64,000 bases of DNA, from the NCBI GenBank assembly GCA_033439795.1, contig JAUTDP010000005.1:3253001-3317000 (forward strand), written 5' to 3'. This stretch comes from Sordaria brevicollis (taxonomy: Eukaryota; Ascomycota; Sordariomycetes; Sordariales; Sordariaceae). Positions 58,535-64,000 of the stretch are shown here, one piece after another. Below the pieces are notes generated by a model. It was given only the letters and a program-made list of their open reading frames with translations, searched no databases and was not told where the DNA came from. Positions within the stretch are counted from its first letter, which is position 1. Every line of letters begins with the position of its first letter. The translations under genes and the position numbers were made by a program.

Positions 58535-59640
58535 TACCTCTAGAGTTTGCCAACCTGGCTCCCCTCTCGTCCAAAGACTAGAGGTTGATAGCCACGGTGT
58601 TGCGTCCGTTGTGGTCGCGGACGGGGAACTTGCTTTGGGGGTCGAGCTTTGGCGCTGGATTGTTGTTTATGAGTCTTCTCATCCCATCTATTCATCTCCC
58701 CTGAGCCCACATTCTCCATCTTTTGCCAGACGGAAAGTGTAGGCAATAATGGCTAAGATGTCTAGAGGTACGTACTGCCCCTGGACAGGAGCCAGAGGCC
58801 CGGTTTCCTCGCACGAGATGCATGTGGTCGTTGTGTATCGGGGAAATGACGATGCCGGATTTGCGGAGGAGAATCTGGGTAGCTCTACGGACCATGTCGG
58901 CGCGGTTGAGAGTTGAGGGAAGTCCACGGTGTCGTTGATGCCAGGCCAGATATCGACATATCATAGTACTCGTTCTCGACTTGGACAGTTGGACCATGAA
59001 TGACCACGGGGCCGGCCACCGGCGTTGGTGATTTGGGCGTCTACAATCATCCTCCCTCCCGCCGCTCCACGGTTGTGATATAGAGCTCAACGGACTGTAC
59101 AACGAGTGCATCCCGTTTCCACGGCCCACGCAAGGGGTCTTTGATACAACGGAATGTCCATGTCCACCTCACCCCGGAAGTCCACCAGCTGCTACCTCAG
59201 CGTCGATGTCAATCCGGCCTGAGGGGGCGATGAGGGTAGAGGTAGATGCCGGTTTCGGTTCGGAGGCGGCGCGGAGAAATTCGTCGAGGGTAAATACGCC
59301 ATCAAAACTGACTGGACTTCACCCGTTTGTTCTTCGACTGGACTCCAGTAGACGTAGATGAACACGGCATTGAGCGCCTGTGGCTTTGATCTTTTTGGAG
59401 ATGTTGAGCTATAGTCCGGGACATGGACTAGACGGGCGCCAGGGGCGGAATTTCGTTGGAGAAGAAGAAGATTTGATGCGTTCACTGCGGATGAGAAGGG
59501 GAGTATTTGTCTTGTCGAACCTGCTTAGATATTAGATATGTGTCTGTGATGTTTGAAGTCACATACCAAAATCCTTGATTGAACTCGTTGGGGTTGTCCC
59601 ATTCACCTCTTATTGTTCGTTCGTTGACGATGCTGGAAAA
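58535..59640 (-). pseudogene. Relic of a GH35 beta-galactosidase gene
   Basis: Reading the minus strand in changing frames gives the family blocks in order. Near 59515-59480: LLIRSERIK. Near 59400-59280: KIKA, NAVFIYVYWSPVE and FDGVFTLDEFLRAASE. At 59250-59200: IDAEVAAGGLPG. Near 59020-58966: AQITN, GPVVIHGPT and VQVENEY (the GH35 acid/base block). At 58870-58780: KSGIVISPIHND and ASGSCPGAV. Then it jumps to a C-terminal domain block at 58630-58580 (KFPVRDHNGRNTVAINL) with TAG where Trp is expected. Active GH35 enzymes of fungi have about 1000 residues; here most of the gene between the catalytic and the last domain is missing. A plausible intron (gtatgt to aagcag, about 59567-59522) survives upstream. 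Frameshifts, stops and the large deletion show it is dead. Exact ends are uncertain. Confidence 0.72.
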
Positions 59641-59830
59641 CATGGAAACTTGAAAAAGTCGAGCCAGACAACACCATCGGATCCAGATCGAATTCGATAT
59701 CCTCATCTCGCATAGCGATACTACGATTCCCGATGACCGGGTGGTCCCCGTTGGAGATTGATGCCGGCCGTTCGGGGTGAAGGAACTTATTACAATAGTA
59801 ACAGTATTGGGGGAGCAAAGAAGGCTTGAT

Positions 59831-59968
59831 TGTTTGTAACTGTTTAAAACTCTACAGACGTGCAGATCTCTGGCTACTGTATAAAAATCCCTCAGACTCC
59901 AGACCTCGGTTATTTAGGTTACGTATACTCCTATTATCCCTACAGGCTAATTACCCAATATTATAATA
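59831..59968 (-). repeat. Probable 3' LTR of the third copia element
   Basis: The boundary is inferred from the TGT start, the TATA-like end that could come from a RIP-changed ACA, and the adjoining polypurine tract. The partner LTR is not in the window. Confidence 0.45.
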
Positions 59969-62900
59969 TACCCCTTTAAATTTATACTATAAATTAGCAC
60001 CAAATTTACCTAGAAATACCCTATAATCCTCTAAAAGTTTTATACTTCTATTCTTAATATAATAATATTTCCCTAAAATCTTTATTTATTACGTTAATTT
60101 TTAAATAAATTGTAAAGTCTCCTATTTAATTTATTTATAACCTCTTTATCCTCTAACTCTTCCTAATCTTCATCCTCTAAATTTATTACCCTTTTAAATA
60201 TCCCTACTATAATAAACGCGTTCGTAATTTTTAATAATTTATTTAATAACCGCTAAAACTCTACGAATCCTAATTATTTTATCGATACGCGGTAATTTAT
60301 AAGCCCGAAACTCTTTATAAGGCCGTCGGTAATTTACTCTTTAATCGGGATATAAATAACGTCGATAAATTTCCTTTTTTATACTTAATATAATTAATAT
60401 TTATAAATATTTACGTACTTTAATTTAGTTATTAAACGTATACCCTTTTTAATAATAAAGCGGATCGTTTATTTATTATTATAACTTATAAGCGTAATTT
60501 CCTAATCGAATCCTATTATTAATTTATTAAATAAATAGCGGGCGTAAATAATTTCTTTAACGCTTTAATTTAAGGATAATAATTTTACTTCTATAAAAGA
60601 GGTAATTACTGTATTTTATTTATTAGTTCGTTAATTTATAATTACGCCTAAAAGCTTTAAAATAAACGCTTAGGAGCTTTTACGGTTAAAGGAATTATTT
60701 ATAAAGGAGGAATCAATTATTATATAAAAATCCTAATAATTTAGTCTATTTAATTAGAGAATATAATTTTAAATTAATAATAAATATAGAAGGACGTAAT
60801 TTATAACCCTATAATATATCGGATTAAGGTTCGAATTAAAACGAATTAATTTAAAAATAAGGAAAGTAATATTTAAGCGCGTAATAATAGCGATATAGAA
60901 GATAGAGCCGATTTTAACTTAGTAAACGGTAATTTTGTATAGTAATATTTTATTTTTATAGGAGATTAATTCCTTTTTAACTATAGGGGTTTAGAAGAAT
61001 TTTTTTATCCCTTTAATTTTATTTATAATTTTATTAATATAATCGTACTATAATAATTAAATTAATTATTTTTTATAATTATAAATAATTTTAATTCCTA
61101 AAAACTATTTTAATTCCTCTCCGTTAATTAATTAATATTTCTTTTTAAAAGTAATAATTACCCCTTTAATTATAATTACCTCTTTATCCCTATTTAAATA
61201 AGTAATTACAATATTATTAATATAGAAGAAAAAGAATATATTATCCTTAATTAGAATATTAAATTTAGAAGGGATAAGGGATATACTTATAATTATAAAA
61301 GTTTTAATAAATTCCTATTATTATAAGAGTAATAATTTATATAGCTTATATAGCGTTCGAAGTAATTGGATTATTTAACCCTTTTTTTAATATTTAAGAG
61401 GAATTCGTATATAAATTAATTTATTTAATAGGGTATTAATAAAAGTATTCTTAATATCGTATTAGGTTAAATTTAGGTTAAAATAGGTTGTAATTATTAT
61501 AAAAATGCGGAAGGATTTAATTATTAATATAATTATATAAATTTTGCGAATTCTATCCTTAATTTACTAATTTCTTTATATTATTAAACGAATTTTATAC
61601 TTTTAGAATCTACCGTTTTAATTAAATTTATAAACGTAAATTTATTACGACTTTAGAATCTCCTTCCTATTTATATCCTTAATATTTATTTATTCTTAAA
61701 ATTTTATTTTATTATATTTAATTAGATACTCCTTCTCTATAACCTTAAATAATTCCCCTATAAGATAAAAATTGAACGTTTAATAATATTTTAAAAATAA
61801 TAGGAAATTAAATCGATAAAAGGTTTTTAAAAATCCTTATTTTTATAGCCGGTCGACCTTCTCCCTTATTAATTTTAATTTAGGGTTATAATTAAAATTA
61901 ATTTCGATACCCCTTTCTCGTATTTTTTTTAAAAAACCCTAATCGACGATTTAATTTCCTTAAAAATTTATAGGACGGCTATTCCGTCCGGTTAAAAAAA
62001 ATACGGCCTAATTAAAATATTAATTTATAATTAATTATAAATCCTTATTAGATTTTAAAAATTTATTAATTAAGAATAATACCGGTATTTTATTTAAGGT
62101 TAAGAATGTAAAATAATACCCCTCATCCTCCAAATTTATAATTATATTCTAAAAATTAATAATTAATTATAAAGGTATTAGAGTTAATTTCTCTAAAAAT
62201 TCGATTAAAATCTCTAACCCCTATATTTATAATAAGAGTTGGCTTATTAATTCGTAGTATTAATTTAATAAGATTTAACCTATTTATATTTAGTATTAAT
62301 CCCTTAATAATTTTATAATTACCTCCTCTTCTTATTTCCCCTCCTCTAAAATATTAATTGTATTAATCGCTTCGTTCGTATCGGTCGGGAAGCTTATAAT
62401 TATAAAATTAAACGTTGGGAGAGCCTACGGTAATTTTAATTAATTTACTTCGGCGGTATTTATATTATAAAAGGATTTTAATTATATAGCCAATTCTTTA
62501 AGGGAAATTTATAAGGATTTATAAATTTCTTTAACTTTATCCGGAAATATTTCGTTTTTATTGAATATAACGTTTCGTATTATTATAATTTAATTAATAT
62601 AAAGGTTCTAAACTTTATATTAATTCGTTAATTAATAATTAATTAAATACCTAATTTACGTACGCTTTTTAAATTTTCTAATCCTTTTTTTATTATTTAT
62701 AACAGCGGTAATAAGGGTAAAAGCTTTATAATTATAAATTTTCAAATATACGATTATAGGGGAAGGATTTACTAATAGTATATTACCGTCTTTAAAATTA
62801 TAATACGATTCGAATCTTTCTTTAGGAACCTTCTAATAATAATCTATTTTAAATATTAAATTATAAAAATACGCGGTTACGCGTATAATTTCTAATTAAA

Positions 62901-64000
62901 ATACTTCGGGTAAATTCGTACTTATATATATTAACGCCGCTTTAATTTTAATTATACCCCTTAAATACTTTACGCTACTATTTTACGCTTATATATAAAA
63001 TATAAAGGGCTCGATTATAATATTACGTTTAATTAATTACGTTATAATCTTTTAATTATTATTTATTTCGTTATTATATTTTATAATACGAAGGAAGATT
63101 TTATATTAAATTTATAGGCTTGTAAAGAGGTTTTAAAAATATATTAATATAAAATTAGCTTTTCGGTTATTTAAATAATATATCCAAATATATTTAAATT
63201 ATCGATTTATAATTACTATTAGATTTAAATACTCCCTATTTCGTATTTTAATTTTATTATAAAAAAAGAAATTAATAGCGAAACGTAATTTTAAACCTTT
63301 TAAATAATCGCGAAATTCTCTACGCACTTAGCGCTTTAATTTAACTATAGTATATAATTCGTAATATACTAAATTTAGACCTTTAAATCGAACCCTATAA
63401 ATTTATTTAATTAATTTAGCGAATATATCTAATTTTAGGTAATTAAATCGAAAATGCTAGCGGAGGGTTACGCCTTCCTATAATTTCTATTAAGAATAAT
63501 TAGAAATAATACGTATTATAAAAGAAGATTTATTAATATTATTTTTTAATAAAAAAATATATTCTAATATAAATTACTTATTAATAGAATATACGTAATA
63601 AATTAGAGAGTTCGTAAGGCTAGAGTATAAATACCCGTTTTTATTATCTTGGAAAATATAATTATCTTCGAATTATTTTAAGGAAATAAAATTATAAACT
63701 ATATTCGGTATTAAAATAATATTAAAGAGGATTAATTCCCTTAACCCTATATTATTTTAAACCTTAATTATTATAATATTATACCCTTCGATAAAGATAT
63801 AATTATTATTAACCTATATATAATCGTTTATATTTAAAGGGGAAAAGTCTTTAAATCGATTAACCTTATTAAAAATATAAATTATTATACCTAAATTGAA
63901 AATTATAAAGTCTTTTAATAAATATACGGCGTAATAATCCGTAAATATTAAAAAATTATTCTTATTTATTAAACGATTATAAAATTACTTTTAATTAAAT
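59831..64000 (-). mobile_element. Ty1/copia LTR retrotransposon, RIP-mutated, cut by the window edge
   Basis: From about 59900 to the end the DNA is very AT-rich and full of stops. On the minus strand, a reverse transcriptase block reads ILIKDNIFFFFYINNIVITY at about 61258-61200; Y-I-N-N replaces the catalytic motif (61224-61213). A probable 3' LTR lies at 59831-59968 (TGTTTGTAAC to TATAATA), followed by tacccc, which is the polypurine tract on the minus strand and the same arrangement as in the first copia element. The other LTR is beyond the window, so neither length nor target duplication can be checked. The LTR's left half has normal composition and the right half is AT-rich. Confidence 0.8.

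Noticed and set aside
1..64000. CRISPR arrays, operons or bacterial ribosome-binding sites
   Set aside because: The DNA is eukaryotic; no regularly spaced direct repeats with unique spacers are seen.

Overview
The window is nuclear DNA of a filamentous ascomycete, most likely a Neurospora or close Sordariaceae relative. The pointers are short GT-AG introns with CTAAC/CTGAC-type branch sites, C-ending codon bias, CT-rich leaders, a large-subunit catalase of the Neurospora CAT-1 type, and islands of AT-rich DNA whose paired repeats differ by C-to-T and G-to-A changes, the mark of repeat-induced point mutation (RIP). The species call is inference; the fungal call is firm.

Layout. 1-714: a small element-like block with 12-bp inverted ends. 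995-18293: a gene arm with an F-box-like protein, a metallophosphoesterase, the mitochondrial pyruvate carrier subunit MPC1, about 4 kb without a recognisable gene, an unknown His/Gly/Gln-rich protein, an unknown 248-aa protein, and a large gene coding for about 13 tandem Cys/His units plus a coiled coil. 19445-19875: a MITE-like element. 20118-25822: a complete RIP-mutated Ty1/copia element (minus strand). 27565-37281: catalase, an M20-type amidohydrolase, a SET-domain protein with a signal peptide, and a DUF1308 (UPF0415) protein. 38052-50329: a second RIP-mutated copia element (plus strand) with a RIP-mutated Ty3/gypsy element (minus strand, 43483-49671) inserted in its RNase H region. 51089-58017: a disordered protein, a tRNA-Ser(CGA), two tandem paralogous secreted proteins and a short-chain dehydrogenase. 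58535-59640: a relic of a GH35 beta-galactosidase gene. 59831 to the end: a third copia element (minus strand), cut by the window edge.

The LTR boundaries of the three complete elements are supported by equal LTR lengths (186, 177 and 228 bp) and perfect 5-bp target duplications (GGTGT, AAGGG, ATAGG). In all four reverse transcriptases the Y-x-D-D motif carries Asp-to-Asn changes, as TpG-to-TpA RIP would produce.

The genes do not form one pathway; they are separate housekeeping and accessory genes between heterochromatic islands. The items with most novelty are the Cys/His-repeat protein and a repeat-like stretch hidden out of frame in its first intron, the tandem secreted pair with a shared intron that splits a cysteine codon, an opposite-strand reading frame with its own promoter-like leader inside the gypsy element, and the GH35 relic. 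Coordinates of spliced genes come from reading splice signals by eye and have no transcript support.
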